64,000 bases of DNA, taken from positions 7,006,001-7,070,000 of the forward strand of contig NC_079969.1 of the NCBI RefSeq assembly GCF_029852145.1, written 5' to 3'. This DNA comes from Microplitis mediator. Taxonomy: Eukaryota; Arthropoda; Insecta; Hymenoptera; Braconidae. Made by a program: the position numbers and the translations under genes. The notes under the pieces were generated by a model. It made no database searches and had not been told where the DNA came from. It saw only the letters and a program-made list of their open reading frames with translations. Shown here piece after piece: positions 1-11,583 of this stretch; position 1 is the first letter of the stretch, and each line of letters opens with the position of its first letter.

Positions 1-330
1 TAATTAACATGAGGAATTTAATCGAGTTATACCCTTACTATTTTTTACTTAGACTATTTTCAGACTTGTTTTCGATCATTTTTCCAAAATCAGACTTTTA
101 CTGCCTGTTATTTTAAGTAGTCCATTTTTGATCGTCTTCTGATCACAATCAGCTTAAAATTTTTACAAAACTTTAAATACAGACCAATTAGTTCAAATAC
201 ATCCTTGTTGAATACCTAAAGTAGTTTTTGGTCACAGCGTTTACTGTTTGAAAATGTTTTTATTACTATCCGTCTTAGGCTGCCTCCATAATCCCTTTTG
301 AAAACTTAAAATTCATAATTTTTGTTCGAG
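1..330 (+). repeat. Interspersed repeat R1, copy cut by window edge
   Basis: The first ~200 bases align by eye, in the same direction, with 12725-12870. Both contain the successive words AATCAGACTTTTACTGC, TGATCGTCTT, CAGCTTAA and CAGACCAATTAGT. Similarity seems to continue into the stretch with AGGCTGC (280 here, 13023 in the other copy). The copy is truncated by the start of the window, so its true end is unknown. No coding sequence is visible. It is probably an old dispersed element of unknown class. Confidence 0.6.
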
Positions 331-681
331 TTTTTTCTAACCCTAGAAAATTTACAACTGAAATTTCCCGGTTTATTGCATCGTAAATCCCATACTTAAG
401 TAAGATTTTTTTTAATGCTAGTTCTTTCTAATTTCTTAACCTGTACATACTCAAAACCTGTGGATCCATTCTACTACTTTTCTAAGCCCATCCTATTTTT
501 GAATTTTCATCAATTCTGATGCATGTTCTCACTGGTGCCCCTACGCTTGATTGTGGGGCCAAGAAGTCCTTGCGGCAATTTTCCGGATTTAAAAAAAGTT
601 CAGAACAAGTTCAGAACAAAACACTGAAGGAATCAGTCATGAAAAACTGATTCTCGTCTACATCTATCATTTTGTACTACT
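331..681. other. AT-rich unique sequence, nothing recognised
   Basis: Low-complexity AT-rich DNA with no open frame of note. A loose resemblance to the body of R1 (GCGGCAATTTTCC near 570, compared with GGCAGCAATTTTTC near 13090) suggests it may be the diverged remainder of that element. Confidence 0.4.
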
Positions 682-1219
682 GCACGGTAAGAAATATTTT
701 GCAGATCACTATGACAGTATGGGCGTGAATGCCATACTGTATGGTATCGAAGATTTTTATAGGTTATAAAATTGTATGCATAGATGAGTCAACCATTGCG
801 GGAATAGTAACATTTGCAATAGTTGTCGCGGACGCCGCAGTGTCAGTATGGCCGTCAGGCCTATACTGCATTGCCGTATCCACATTGCTTCTGGCCGATA
901 AATCTAGTCTAACGACATCTATATAGTTTTGGTGGTAATACGATAGTATACATTGATTGACACGCCAGAAATTATGGCGGGAAAAACTAGAAGCATTGTG
1001 CCCTCGGCATTGTAGTATGGGTCTCAGGGCCATGCTGTTTCGCTGTGCCTGCTATGCATACGTGTGAGCAATGCAATAGCTCCAGTACTATACAGTATAG
1101 TAAATAACGCCATAATTCCGGGATTCGTTACAATACTGTCTTGAAATATTTCACGTACTAGTTTAGTATTTGTCTTGAGACCATACCAGCATGGTTCGAA
1201 CGCCATGCATTTACCGTAT
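682..1219 (+). mobile_element. Non-autonomous TIR element, CAGTATGGC family, copy 1
   Basis: About 538 bp bounded by inverted ends (left GCACGGTAAGAAAT, right ending CATTTACCGTAT). A second copy lies inverted at 51863-52404, with most of the length alignable by eye. The body is packed with short palindromes and word/reverse-word pairs, such as CAGTATGGGC with GCCATACTG, GCCAGAAATTATGGC and TACTATACAGTATAGTA. A 65-codon open frame (729-926, +) is shared with copy 2 with about eight residue differences. The palindromic structure and presence of open frames on both strands make real coding unlikely. The ends resemble those of the elements at 17825 and 24277. Confidence 0.8.
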
Positions 1220-2271
1220 AAACACCTTAACACAGTTCTAGATGTAAATTGATCTAAATAAAATCAAAAGGAAAATTCAAATATTTCTTAAATAAATTTG
1301 GCAAAACGCAGAGTAAAGATAGCTCGCGCGTTAAAAAAGAAAAAACAATTTTCGCGAACTGAACAAATCTAGTTAGACTAAAACCAGATCAAATTTTTCA
1401 ACCCGATAACTTCAACGATTCCCGAGCTCAATGTTCTATCGACTATTTGATGTCAACAATTATCTATCATTGATCATTGAACCCTCAGTTGGATAGTTGT
1501 CTGGGTGTAATAAAATATTTACATAATTTACTGATAGTAATCAAATGCGACAATATTCTAATTGTTATTCCGAAATAAATTAAATGAATACGTGTTTACA
1601 TTTGTAAGCTATCCATCATAATGTTAAATAGTCAAACGGGAGGACAGCCATGTGAAAAAGGATACAGTCACAGTGTCTGAATTCGTGGTTGATGATATCA
1701 ATGACTAGCAGAATGAGAAAGTGAGACAGTGCGTAATCCGTGAAGCGTAATGGGCAAACCTAATTACACTGATGCGCCTCCGCCATTATACGTATATAGA
1801 GATCGGTTGGGTGTTGTGTATAGCTAGAGATGAGAGATACTGGTACGTTAAATCGGATTTGTCCCATCGCTTTTCGGCATTAATCTGACGCGCAAATACA
1901 CGCGGATTATATTACTCCCTCAGTTGATGTGCATACTAGTTTGCCTGTTAACGTACGATACGTGGGACAATGTAAAGATTAGGGACATAGAAAAAGATAA
2001 TAACTTTTCAAATAATCCAACATTGATTTTTATTTGCTATCTTTTTAATGGACGGGTACTCACGTTATCTCGAATGTCACAATCGAAAAAATCCATACAG
2101 AAACTAGATAGATCGCTATAGAACATTCCTACATGTGTTCCGTCATAGTTATCGACTTTTCATGAAGAATTGGTGGACTAATTATAACTATTGATGATTC
2201 AAATGAATGGTGTAGATATTATCTACGTAATTTACGTTTTTTGCAAGAATGCAGGGGGAATTCGATACGAA
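1220..2271. other. AT-rich unique sequence without recognised gene
   Basis: No convincing exon, RNA gene or repeat was seen. The subregion 1640-1900 is slightly richer in G+C. A short open frame at 1924-2121 has a composition expected by chance. Confidence 0.4.
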
Positions 2272-2855
2272 ATAGATCCTGTGGGTCCTACTAGATTTCT
2301 ATGGATTTTGCCTGGATTCAAATAGGAGCCCACGATGGTCGTATTGGACGATAGCCCAGACGAAGAAATCCATCGGAATCCATGGGGTAATTTTTCATCT
2401 TATGGTAAAAATCTCTGTGGATTCCCATGAACCCTCATGAAGTGTGGAATAGGTTTCTATGAATTCCCATGGATTCCCATAAATTTTACCTGTATTCCTA
2501 TGGGAAGCCACAACGGTTGTATTCAATGATAATCCACAACAAGAAATCTATAGGAATGCATGGTAATTTTTTTCATTCTATAAGATATATCGCTATGGAT
2601 TCCTATAAACTTTTATGGATTTTGGAATAGGTTCTTATGGTTACTTATGGGTTATGGAGTCATCAATCATTCATATGGAAATTACCTGCATTCCTATGGA
2701 ACCTGTAATAGCTGCACTGAATGATTTCCAGATAAAATTCCATAAGAACCCATGGAGAATTTTTGTACCCTACGGAAAACGTCTTCATAAATCCCTATAA
2801 ATTTTTATTCTTATGGATTTGGAAATAGATTTTTATGAACACCCCTATTGATTTT
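2272..2855 (+). repeat. CCATAGGAATCC palindromic-core repeat, copy 1
   Basis: The stretch is built from variants of TTCCTATGGATTTC and its reverse complement (GAAATCCATAGGAA), with CCCATGG words, spaced 15-30 bp apart. The same vocabulary recurs at 7990-9240, 20385-21620, 40830-42060 and weakly at 12160-12275. Clear terminal repeats were not found here. The open frame at 2615-2800 is a by-product of the repeat. Confidence 0.75.
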
Positions 2856-4214
2856 TGACAGCGGTATGTTCATAATCAATTGTTCAAAATTCCGTGTCTA
2901 TTTATATAAAAATAATGATGAATGTTGGTAATTTGTACAATGAAATTCATCCGTTTTGTCATGGAATTCAATAGAAAGATGACTGTGGTTGGTTGTTATA
3001 GTTGAAGGATCGATTACCAAGGACCTAAAGTTACCCGATTTCATTTTTCTCAAACAAAACAATTTCTGAATGTACAACTCAACAAGCCCGTTTATTGTAT
3101 TCCCCATAAATCGGATGTTCTTCAACACAATAGGCAGATAAAAAGTATTTCAAGAGGGCGAGTGAGTATATAACTACAAGCCAAGGCATATTCTACTATT
3201 CTAAGCCCGGAAAGACCGGAAGGATGCGCTTGCGACAGCCTATATTCCGGTTTCGAGCTCTGTTGAAAATCCTTCACCTCGAATACTGCTCATTCGTTTC
3301 ACTGTGTGAATTCCGTGTCTGTCTCACTTGTCGTTGGCGCATGAAAAAGATTGCAGTCGTCGATCATACCCTACTTTTTTTACCTTTTTTAGGTTTTTTT
3401 ATATTCATGCATACGGAATTTTTCCAATGAAAATAAAACAGACGAGCCAAGGACAGAAGAAAGAGACGAGAAGAAAATCAACGGGATATTTTTTTTACCT
3501 GTTAAATATTTTCAGTATGGAAATTTTGATCTGGATGATAGAGTGCAGTATTTTTTGCTTTTTTGTGTAACAATTTTGGCAAAAAGTATCAAAATCGTAA
3601 TGATTTTAAATGGAACCTTTATATTTTTTCCCATGGCCCAACTCACCTCGTTCTTGCTCCTTAATAACAGTTTAGTTTCACCGGATGAAACATCAATTTA
3701 AATTTACGCATTTAGCTTTGCCCGTATTTCGTCGGAGGATTACCGTTAACGACCATGAGAGGAATCTAGCAGGCATCTAGCCATGTGTACCCCCAGCAAA
3801 AAGAAATGAAACGACCACACGGTGCGACAAGAAGAAATAAAGTACATAAAAAAGCTTGAAATCCAGCAATTTCACTTGGTGTTTTTTATTATTCCTACCC
3901 TCGGACAGAGGGTAGACCATGTCCACGTGCTCCTCTACTGGCTTACGGAGCAAACAAAGTGCCGCAGTTAAGAGTAAGCATTTTTTATACCTGTCTTGTG
4001 TGTGCGACAATTGGAAATGAAAAAAAAAATAGAATAATATAAATAGCATTTACTTCGTTTTATACCGGGCACATTAAAATTAATGAAGACAAATGTTTGA
4101 TAAGCTACTGCGTTTTAAAATTCCTACGGAATTGCAGCTCTGACTTTGGGATTTAGAATCCTAATAATTCGCTTGTAAAGTAATTTGTAAATTTTTTCAT
4201 TCGAGTTATCATGT
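2856..4214. other. Unique AT-rich stretch with a less AT-rich island
   Basis: There is a mildly GC-richer island at about 3190-3350 (start of an overlapping pair of short open frames, 3224-3430 and 3328-3570), followed by T-rich sequence. The protein translations have no recognised domain. 3777-4049 has a minus-strand open frame rich in F and L, typical of AT-rich noncoding DNA. No splice-supported gene could be built. Confidence 0.35.
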
Positions 4215-5052
4215 CCCAGGGAAAAATAATTCAGATCTACATAGATCTACTTAGATTTAAAAATTAAAATAGATCTCAGCAGATCGCTGATGATATCAGC
4301 AGATCATCAATGAATTTAGATCTATGGCAATCCCTAAAGATCTCTGATGATCTTAGCAAGTCTTCGAAGATTTCACAATAATATCAATCGAGATCTATTT
4401 CGATTATTGCAGATCTACGCAGACTGACAAGTGATACAGATCAATTTTTTCATTTTAGGACTACAGAAGTCGCTGAAGATCTCCGATGATTTTCGAAAAT
4501 TTCCTTGAATCTTTGTAGATCTCTTAAAGCAAATCCCTGGGAAAGATCTCCCATGATCTTTGTAGATCTGTTCAATGTCAAATAGATCTAATCATTCAAA
4601 AAATCAGATCTCTATAGATCTGCTGTAGATCTACGTAGATAAAAAATTTGGAATGTCTCAAACAATCTATAATGATTTCGGCAGATCATCAATGACTTTA
4701 GACGTATGGTGATCTCTAATGATCTACAATGATCTTGAACCTTTGATGATTTTAGATCTATGGTAATCGCAAAAGATTCCTACTAATTCTAATAAATCTA
4801 AGAAGATTTCACAACATTATTTAGAGATCTATTTAGATTTCAGAAGATCTACGCAGATTGACAAGTTATAAACATCAGAGATCTCTGATGATTTTCGTAA
4901 ATTTCCTCGAATCGTTATAGATCACTTGGGAAAAAGCCTTGGCATGAGATTGACCGTGGTCTCTATAGGTCTGCTAGAAGTATCGTAAATCTAATCTTCG
5001 GAAAAATCAGATCTCCGTAGATCAAAGTTGACCTTATTTATTTTTTCCCGGG
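4215..5052 (+). mobile_element. AGATCT palindromic-core TIR element, copy 1
   Basis: About 838 bp. Left end CCCAGGGAAAAATAA, and the right end read in reverse gives CCCGGGAAAAAATAA, a 15-bp TIR with two mismatches. The interior holds dozens of degenerate AGATCT / TAGATCTAC / GATGATC words in both directions. Related copies: 29038-29690 (same orientation), 46967-47385 (inverted), and a foldback relative at 13303-13754. No protein is encoded, so it would depend on a transposase from elsewhere. Confidence 0.8.
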
Positions 5053-5884
5053 TTCCTGATCTACCACAGGAAATGTGGAATTATGACCAATACAAGCAGT
5101 TCTAAAAAAAATATATGTATCATCGAATATGACCTCTTGATATTTGATCCGATAACCTCAAAATGTTTACATTATTTTGAACTCATATTTTATTACCGCA
5201 GATTAAATATCCAACCGTGTGTTGAAACAATACGCGAATTGATATTCTGACGTTGGATTATTCAGCCAAGACTTTAAGCCATAAACCCACCTATTGAATA
5301 TACAAATATATGACCACATATATTGTGCTATCGAAGTCATATGAACCAATTATTAATGGCCACGCATTATTAACTTCGGATTGATGGAATAATACATAAC
5401 TTTCTATTGTTATAATTCCATATAATAGTGTGATTGTTATCCTCATATCATGTATTCTTAATTACAAACGGCTAGAGGCTTTAGCTTATATGATGCTATT
5501 TGTTACACTTATGTGTATATATACGTATAAAAGTAGCGTGTACCGTATGAGTATGCCAAAGTAGCTATACATGATGTAATATAAATGGTTGCTGTCAATT
5601 ATTGGGATAAATATTTCTATAAAATGCTGTTATACAAAGCAGGCTTATATTTTTAGCTGATTATGTAAACTAATAAGGCTTTTTTAAATTCATTATCAAT
5701 CGCTATTTGTTACCAGATATTTACTGATCGGATTTTAGATTATATATATATATATATATAATTATATAATAGCTTATATAATTTCATATTTTCTTACGCC
5801 AGTAGAACATTTTAATCTATAGAATATATTTAATTAGACCCAGTCTAAATATTTATACATATATATAGTAATAGAATATTTATG
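5053..5884. other. AT-rich stretch with (TA)n microsatellite
   Basis: Contains a TA dinucleotide run at about 5741-5760 and scattered TATATG words. No gene or element boundary was recognised. Confidence 0.5.
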
Positions 5885-6626
5885 TTAAGGAGGTTCGACC
5901 GAATCTACTGTAAAAATAATTTTCCAACTTTAAGATTTGAAACTTAGTATACATTTAAAAAAGTACTTCATCTATGTATTCTCAAAATTTGAATATGATC
6001 CACCGTCAAGTTTTTTCAGAAAAAAAGATTTAAAAATGACGTTTTTAAAGTTCTTATACACGGACTCTTATGGCGGACAAGCTTCCGTCATGACTTATTA
6101 GATTTTTTTCATTATTAACCTCCCAAGTTTAAGAAATAAAAAACCACATGCCATAAACTTGAATATTTTTAGAATATGATAAGATTTTAACAACATAGTG
6201 TTACCGTTGTAATTATTTAAATAATTCAAGTTAAACTTTATTATTTAATCTCGTTGATCGACAGAAATACATATTATTGAGGGTTTGGCCACGTCGCGGA
6301 AGCAGCTGAGAAAAAAAAACAAAGATACAAATACATTAATAAGAGAGACGAGATTAGAAATAAATTTTTCCCGCCTTAATTTGAATATCGATGTGTAAGA
6401 AGTTAGAAGGCGCTGTTGCCAAATTTTTTTATTAAATCATATGAGTCAAAAATAACTAAGTAATTTCATTACTTTCATTAATTAAATAAGTAATCAATAT
6501 TAATTTACGAATTCGTTATGTTATTATAAATTAAAATAATGAATTTTTATAACTATTAGAAGAATTTAGCAAACGAAAAAATTCAAACACTACTTTGACT
6601 CACTAGTTTCGGTCGAACCTCCTTAA
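5885..6626. mobile_element. MITE with perfect 19-bp TIR and TTAA ends
   Basis: 742 bp. Left end TTAAGGAGGTTCGACCGAA, right end its exact reverse complement. The outermost TTAA on each side may be the TIR end or a TTAA target duplication, as produced by piggyBac-type transposases. The interior is AT-rich and noncoding, with a palindromic TCCGTCATGAC word near 6085. The perfect TIR suggests a relatively young insertion. The superfamily is not certain. Confidence 0.85.
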
Positions 6627-6711
6627 AAACTTATGAAAAAGTTAAACAAAATTTTCTTTTTGGTCAAAATTTCGAATTTGTCATACTATTCGTGCTGACC
6701 AACTCACCCAA

Positions 6712-6947
6712 TATTTTTATGTACCTGAAGATCGAAACGTTTTTCGTGGAACGAAAATAAGAAAAATGAAATGAAAAGTAAAAAATCTAATGGTTCTAGA
6801 TTCCGGAAATATTTCGCACGTCACCCGAAAATGACAGGCCACCTCCAACTACCCCTAAATTCACCTTCAAACACAAGTTTCATAAATGATTTTTATTTTC
6901 GTTGCGTGAAAAACGTCTCTATCTTCAGGTACATATATTTTTTTTGG
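6712..6947. mobile_element. Small foldback element
   Basis: Two inverted arms of about 55 bp (6712-6766 and 6888-6947) share TGTACCTGAAGAT, a GAAACG/GAGACG step, TTTTTC and AACGAAAATAA. The loop is about 120 bp. The sequence just to its left (6691-6720, CTGACCAACTCACCCAATAT) also occurs in reverse complement at about 26601-26632, so it may be part of a larger dispersed repeat. The open frame at 6771-6956 is incidental. Confidence 0.65.
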
Positions 6948-7984
6948 AAACTGTAGACAAACATTCACAAGAAACAAATTTTTTTATTGAAAAGTAGTGG
7001 CTACCCCACCCCCTCCCATCACAATTTGTTGATTACTACGTATGCCGTAAATATTTAGATGAATTTTGTAGTTTTCCAGTAAATTCAAATTTTTATTTCT
7101 GAAGATTTGTTTAGATCTAACCAAAAAAACCTCAAAAACACAGATCTCAAAATTTGAAAAAACTTGATTTTGGTAGAATGCCAAATTCAGAATTCCTTTG
7201 ATCCAAATTATTCCCGATCATCAAACTAAGTAATATTTTCCTGAGAAATTTCAATTAATTTATAAATATGAGCCCGTTAAAATATATTTCAAATAATTAT
7301 TTTGAACAGTAATAACGAAATATTGAACATTACCCTTTGACACTGGCGCCAAGTTATGGATATAGTTTTTAATAGCAATATTTTACAATGGATTTGTGAT
7401 TATAAAGATAATAAATCATAATTTATGTTCGTTATCCACTAGTTTCCCTATAATGTAGACTATGTAGCCTAGCTCGACTTTCACTTACAACCCGCCCTAC
7501 GTGCATGTATCCGTTCATGTGTACACATAGTTATGAATAATGTACGCAGGTCTATATTTTGGTATGTTCGACTAAAATTCGAAGCATCGGGATATAATAG
7601 ATGCGATGCCCTAAAGGGGGTAGTGAGTTATGATTTGTTGCGGCCAATTTCCCGCGTTTTGATCAAGCTATTTGACACTGTACTCGTGTACAACGTTTAT
7701 CATCCTTATTATCATTGCTGACGAATTAATCGGTTATAATTTTAATTTATTGTCTTACTAATGAATTAATTATCGGTAATCAATACTTAACGGTACATTT
7801 GTAATTAAAAACAGCAAAATTAATTAAAAGTATCGATTGGATGTGCGATTTAATTAAATTAACAGTTTTATTAATTTTATCAGATCGTGCGGGAGTAAAT
7901 GCGTGGCCTTAACTTTTTTTTTGTGGGAGGCTGAAATTACAGTTCACGATATATAGTTATAATTGATTACTAATAAAACTATTA
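6948..7984. other. AT-rich unique sequence
   Basis: No gene recognised. Short open frames at 6984-7184 (minus) and 7533-7721 (plus) have no identifiable domain. The island near 7480-7690 is slightly GC-richer. Confidence 0.4.
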
Positions 7985-9240
7985 CACTAGTAAAAAAATT
8001 GATATGGGAAACCATGGAAACCTATTTCGAAACCCATGAGAATCCATGGGAGCACCGGAATATGTTGCATAGGATGGAAAAAGTCTCTAAGAATTTCTAT
8101 GGGTTTTTTTTATCTAAATTATTCATCACACAACCATCATGGGTTCCTATAGAAACCCAGATAAAATCCATAGGAATAATTGATGGTGGAGAAATCCATA
8201 GAAACTTGTTGCGAAATCCGTAAAAACCCATAAGAATCCGTGATAATTCCGATAGGATGGAAAAAGGTCCCATGGATTCCTATGGATTTCATGTAGACTG
8301 TCAGTAATTACAATCATCATAGGTTCCCATAGGAATCCATGTGAAATCCATAGAAATGAAGGATGACTAGAGAAATTCATAGAAATTTCTGGGAATGTAC
8401 AGAAACCTATTCTAAAACCCATGACAATTCCTAGGAATTCATGGAGATCTTTCCTATAGGATGGGCAAAGCCTATAAATTCCTATGGATTTCTTTACTTG
8501 GATTATCATTCAATACAACCATCATGGGTTCCTATGGAAACCCAGATAAAATCCATAGGAATAATTGATGATGGAGAAATCCATAGGAATTTGTTGCGAA
8601 ATCCGTAAGAACCCATAAGAATCCATGGTGATAATTCCGATAGGATGGAAAAAGATTCCATGGATTCCTATGGATTTCATGTAGACTGTCAGTAATTACA
8701 ATCATCATAGGTTCCCATAGGAATCCATGTAAAATCCATAGAAATGAAGGATGACTAGAAAAATTCATAGAAATTTATGGAAATATACAGAAACCTATTC
8801 TAAAACCCATGACAGTTCCTAGGGATTCATGGAGATCTTTCCTATAGGATGGGCAAAGACCCTATAGATTTCTATGGATTTCTTTACTTGGATTATCATT
8901 CAATACAATCATCATGGGTTTCCATAGAAATCTATATAAAATCCATAGGAATGATTAATAACTAATATTTCATGGAAATATTTTTCATAAGAAGAAAAAG
9001 ATCCCATAGTTTTCTATATTGGGATCGCCATTAATTCCAACCATCATGGGTTCCCATGGGATCTCAGTTATATCCGTAGAAGTGATTGATGACTAGACAC
9101 GTCATAGGAGTCAATGGAAATCTATCAGAGTCTATTGCAAAATCCATGAGAATTCATAGAAATCCATGGAGATATTTCCTATAGAATAAGAAATTTGTCC
9201 ATGGATTCCCATGGATTTCGTCACCTGGATTATCACTCAA
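7985..9240. repeat. CCATAGGAATCC repeat with 385-bp tandem duplication
   Basis: Same palindromic vocabulary as 2272-2855. Within it a unit of about 385-390 bp is repeated in tandem, starting at the phrase ATCATGGGTTCCTAT at 8136 and 8521, and in a partial, more diverged form at 8911 and 9043. The first two units are nearly identical along their length, including the non-palindromic phrase CATGTAGACTGTCAGTAATT. The 120- and 78-codon minus-strand open frames (8147-8509, 8532-8768) are the same repeat read through twice, not genes. Confidence 0.85.
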
Positions 9241-10206
9241 CGTTTCTTCATTCACTTCGTCTCTCTCTAACTATTAAAAAATTGATACTAAGTCAAGACT
9301 TGTGAACATGACGTTAGTATGGTATAAGTAAAGAGTAGGAATTTGATAGGGTAGCAAGACATCGTCAACAGCACACCCTTTTTTATTTCTTTTTATATCC
9401 GTATAACATCGTGCGGTCTGCACCCGACATGTACCAATATTTGATCATGAAAAAAAACAAAATATTCTGAAACGTTTACTCAGTACTCTAACTAAATTTA
9501 TATTTATATTTCACGTGATTTTAACTCTGCAACTCAATACGATTCCATAAAAAAAAAATAATTATAATAATAACTTAAAAATATGTTGACGCAGTAATTT
9601 AAATTATAGGTCCGTAAAAAGTATGCATGACATTTCAATTTTAAATTAATGCACTCGCGTTTCGACAACTTGATAATTACATGAAAAAATGTTTCCAACA
9701 GAATTTTCGGTTGGTATTATTACGTTATTATTATTTAATTTTAAAATAACAGGTAGTGTGTAAAGAGGAGTAAGTAGAAGTGATGTTGGTGGTAGTAGTA
9801 GTAGTTTGTAGAGTCTGGCGCCCAACCAGAGAGCATACAGCAGAGCTGTGACGGTAGCATTAATGCACGCTACTCATCAGACTAATAACACGAAGAATGT
9901 AACGTGTATTTACTGAATACTGTGCATGCAAATAGCAAATGCAAATTTATCTAGTGTTCACCGCGTGAATACAAAATCCGTATGGATTCAATTAGCAACT
10001 ACAATATATTATATATACATATTAATTTATATATGTATATTGTTATAGTTTACGTGTATCTTCATAAATATAATGCCATAATTCCTCATTTGAGCTGGTT
10101 AACACTAGAGTAAAATCTTGGAAAGATTCAATAATCTAGAAAAGTTAAACACATCGCCGCTTTATATTTTTTTTATATATTTTACACAGAATACAAAAAA
10201 TCCATA
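9241..10206. other. AT-rich unique sequence with TAG/GTA microsatellite
   Basis: Includes a short GGTAGTAGTAGTAG run at about 9790-9804 and a less AT-rich patch at 9810-9900. No gene recognised. Confidence 0.4.
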
Positions 10207-10933
10207 TTAGGATGGTCATTAAAAATTAAATTTTCTCAGGCGCCCTATAAAAAGCTTCTTTTTAGTGAAAAAATACGTGGGTAATTTGGTTTTTTCTTTT
10301 TCAGTAAAAAGAACACGGGCCGCAGGACGATCAAAGTTCATTTTTCGATACCATCGCGGTTTTTTTTAAATATCTCATGAAATATGCAGATTAAAGGAAA
10401 AAGTCATAGGAACAATTTTGTAGGAAATTAAATTCTTGACAAAAAAGATCATTTTCATTTTTTTTATAAAATGTGTATTTATGAAGATATTTTAAAAAAA
10501 CTTTTTTTAGATCTGATGAATTGAGCGTTTTAAGGATTACAAATTTTGAAAATAACATTTTTCTAAGTATACAGAAACTGCAGTAAGCATTAGTGATTGA
10601 TATATTACCAGTTACGAAGTTGTCTATGTTTAAGAAAAAACGTTATTTTAAACATTCGTAATCCTGAAAATGCACAATTGATAAATCTATAAAAGTATTT
10701 TTCTTTATCCCTTAGTCGAAAGTACGCACTTCCCTCCCTAATTTTAAGGCCTAAAGTCTCATTTCCCTCTCCTAGTGGAGTTACACGCGCCCCACTTACA
10801 TCGCCGGGAGCAAAAAATTTTTTCGTGCCTACGGAAACAGCCGGCTGCTGCCATCTACTGAACGTCTACCACTTTATCAATAAAATTTTTGACGATAACA
10901 TCATAGATCGTTGCTTTATTTATATGTACGTCA

Positions 10934-11167
10934 GTGTTTTCGTGTCTCGTTGTTTGTGATATTTTAAGTAAACAGTGTACTTGCAATAATAAAATGACTG
11001 AAAAAGTATCATCTGATGACTCTATGGACGAGGATGAGGTGATAAAAGATTTTGATGCAGAGGCGAGGTTAATTATTGAAAGATTATGTATTCATTTATA
11101 TATTATTTATTGGCAGGAAAAAAATCTTGTTCATAGGCATAAATTTATTTCTTTCGAAAAAAAATAA
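10934..11167 (+). pseudogene. Possible 5' exon remnant of a transposase gene
   Basis: The frame is open from 10934, with an in-frame ATG at 10994 in good context (AAAATGAC). The translation from that ATG begins MTEKVSSDDSMDEDEV and runs on through an acidic, hydrophilic stretch ending in EARLIIERL, unlike the F/L/I/K/N-rich chance frames elsewhere. After about 11086 the reading becomes AT-rich nonsense, so the real exon may stop near the GTATTC at 11087. It lies inside the long-TIR element, as expected for the start of a lost transposase gene. No family domain is visible, so this is a guess. Confidence 0.25.
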
Positions 11168-11225
11168 TTATTTTTTATTTTTATTTTTTATAAGTATAAT
11201 TATGTCTTTTTTTTTGTTTTGTTTT

Positions 11226-11299
11226 TGATGCCTGCCCCCGCCGACCAGACGCACTCGCTTCGCTCGTGCTTTCAAATGTCGCGGGGCAGGCATCAAAAA
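11226..11299. repeat. GC-rich inverted repeat with GATGCCTGCCCC arms
   Basis: GATGCCTGCCCC at 11228 is matched by GGGGCAGGCATC at about 11284-11295, with flanking A/T also pairing. The enclosed ~50 bp is GC-rich and contains the mini-hairpin GAGCG with CGCTC around a TTCG-like turn. It stands out strongly from the AT-rich surroundings and is related in wording to the hairpin at 11521. Confidence 0.7.
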
Positions 11300-11520
11300 C
11301 GCAACAAAAAAAAAAAGGGAGACGGAAAAAAATTAAAGTTTTATGTATGTCCGAAAGAGGCGCGTCAATAGGGAGCAAATAAAAAAAACATGGCCGACCT
11401 GTCAGCTGAAGGCAGAACGTGGTTGTGTTGTTTATAGTATTCAAAAATGTAATTAATAAACGTACTTTCGACCAGGTATAAAGAAAAATCGTATACACCA
11501 CACGGGAAGATAGTTAAAAG

Positions 11521-11583
11521 CCCTGCCCTGTGTGTCATGATGCCCTCGGCTTCGCCTCGGGCATCATATCACACAGGGCAGGA
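11521..11583. repeat. Long GC-rich hairpin
   Basis: Left arm starts CCTGCCCTGTGTG and continues ATGATGCCC. The right arm (GGGCATCAT then CACACAGGGCAGG) is its reverse complement with very few mismatches, giving a stem of about 28 bp closed by a loop around GGCTTCGCC. Both hairpins in this element share CCTGCCC and ATGCC words and may be copies of one structured insertion. Confidence 0.75.

Noticed and set aside
729..926. Conserved 65-residue protein shared with 52160-52345
   Set aside because: The two loci are copies of one palindrome-rich mobile element, and the frame is also open on the opposite strand. Listed as a question, not as a gene.
8147..8768. Two minus-strand frames of 120 and 78 codons with similar proteins
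   Set aside because: Both are the 385-bp tandem repeat of the CCATAGG family read in the same frame. The similarity comes from the DNA repeat, not from a gene family.
10207..10217. Insect telomeric repeat (TTAGG)
   Set aside because: Only a single TTAGG at the tip of a TIR, not a tandem run. The same holds at 63061.
11521..11583. Bacterial contamination or a rho-independent terminator
   Set aside because: The hairpin is GC-rich but lies inside a eukaryotic long-TIR element and lacks a downstream T run on either strand that would fit a terminator.
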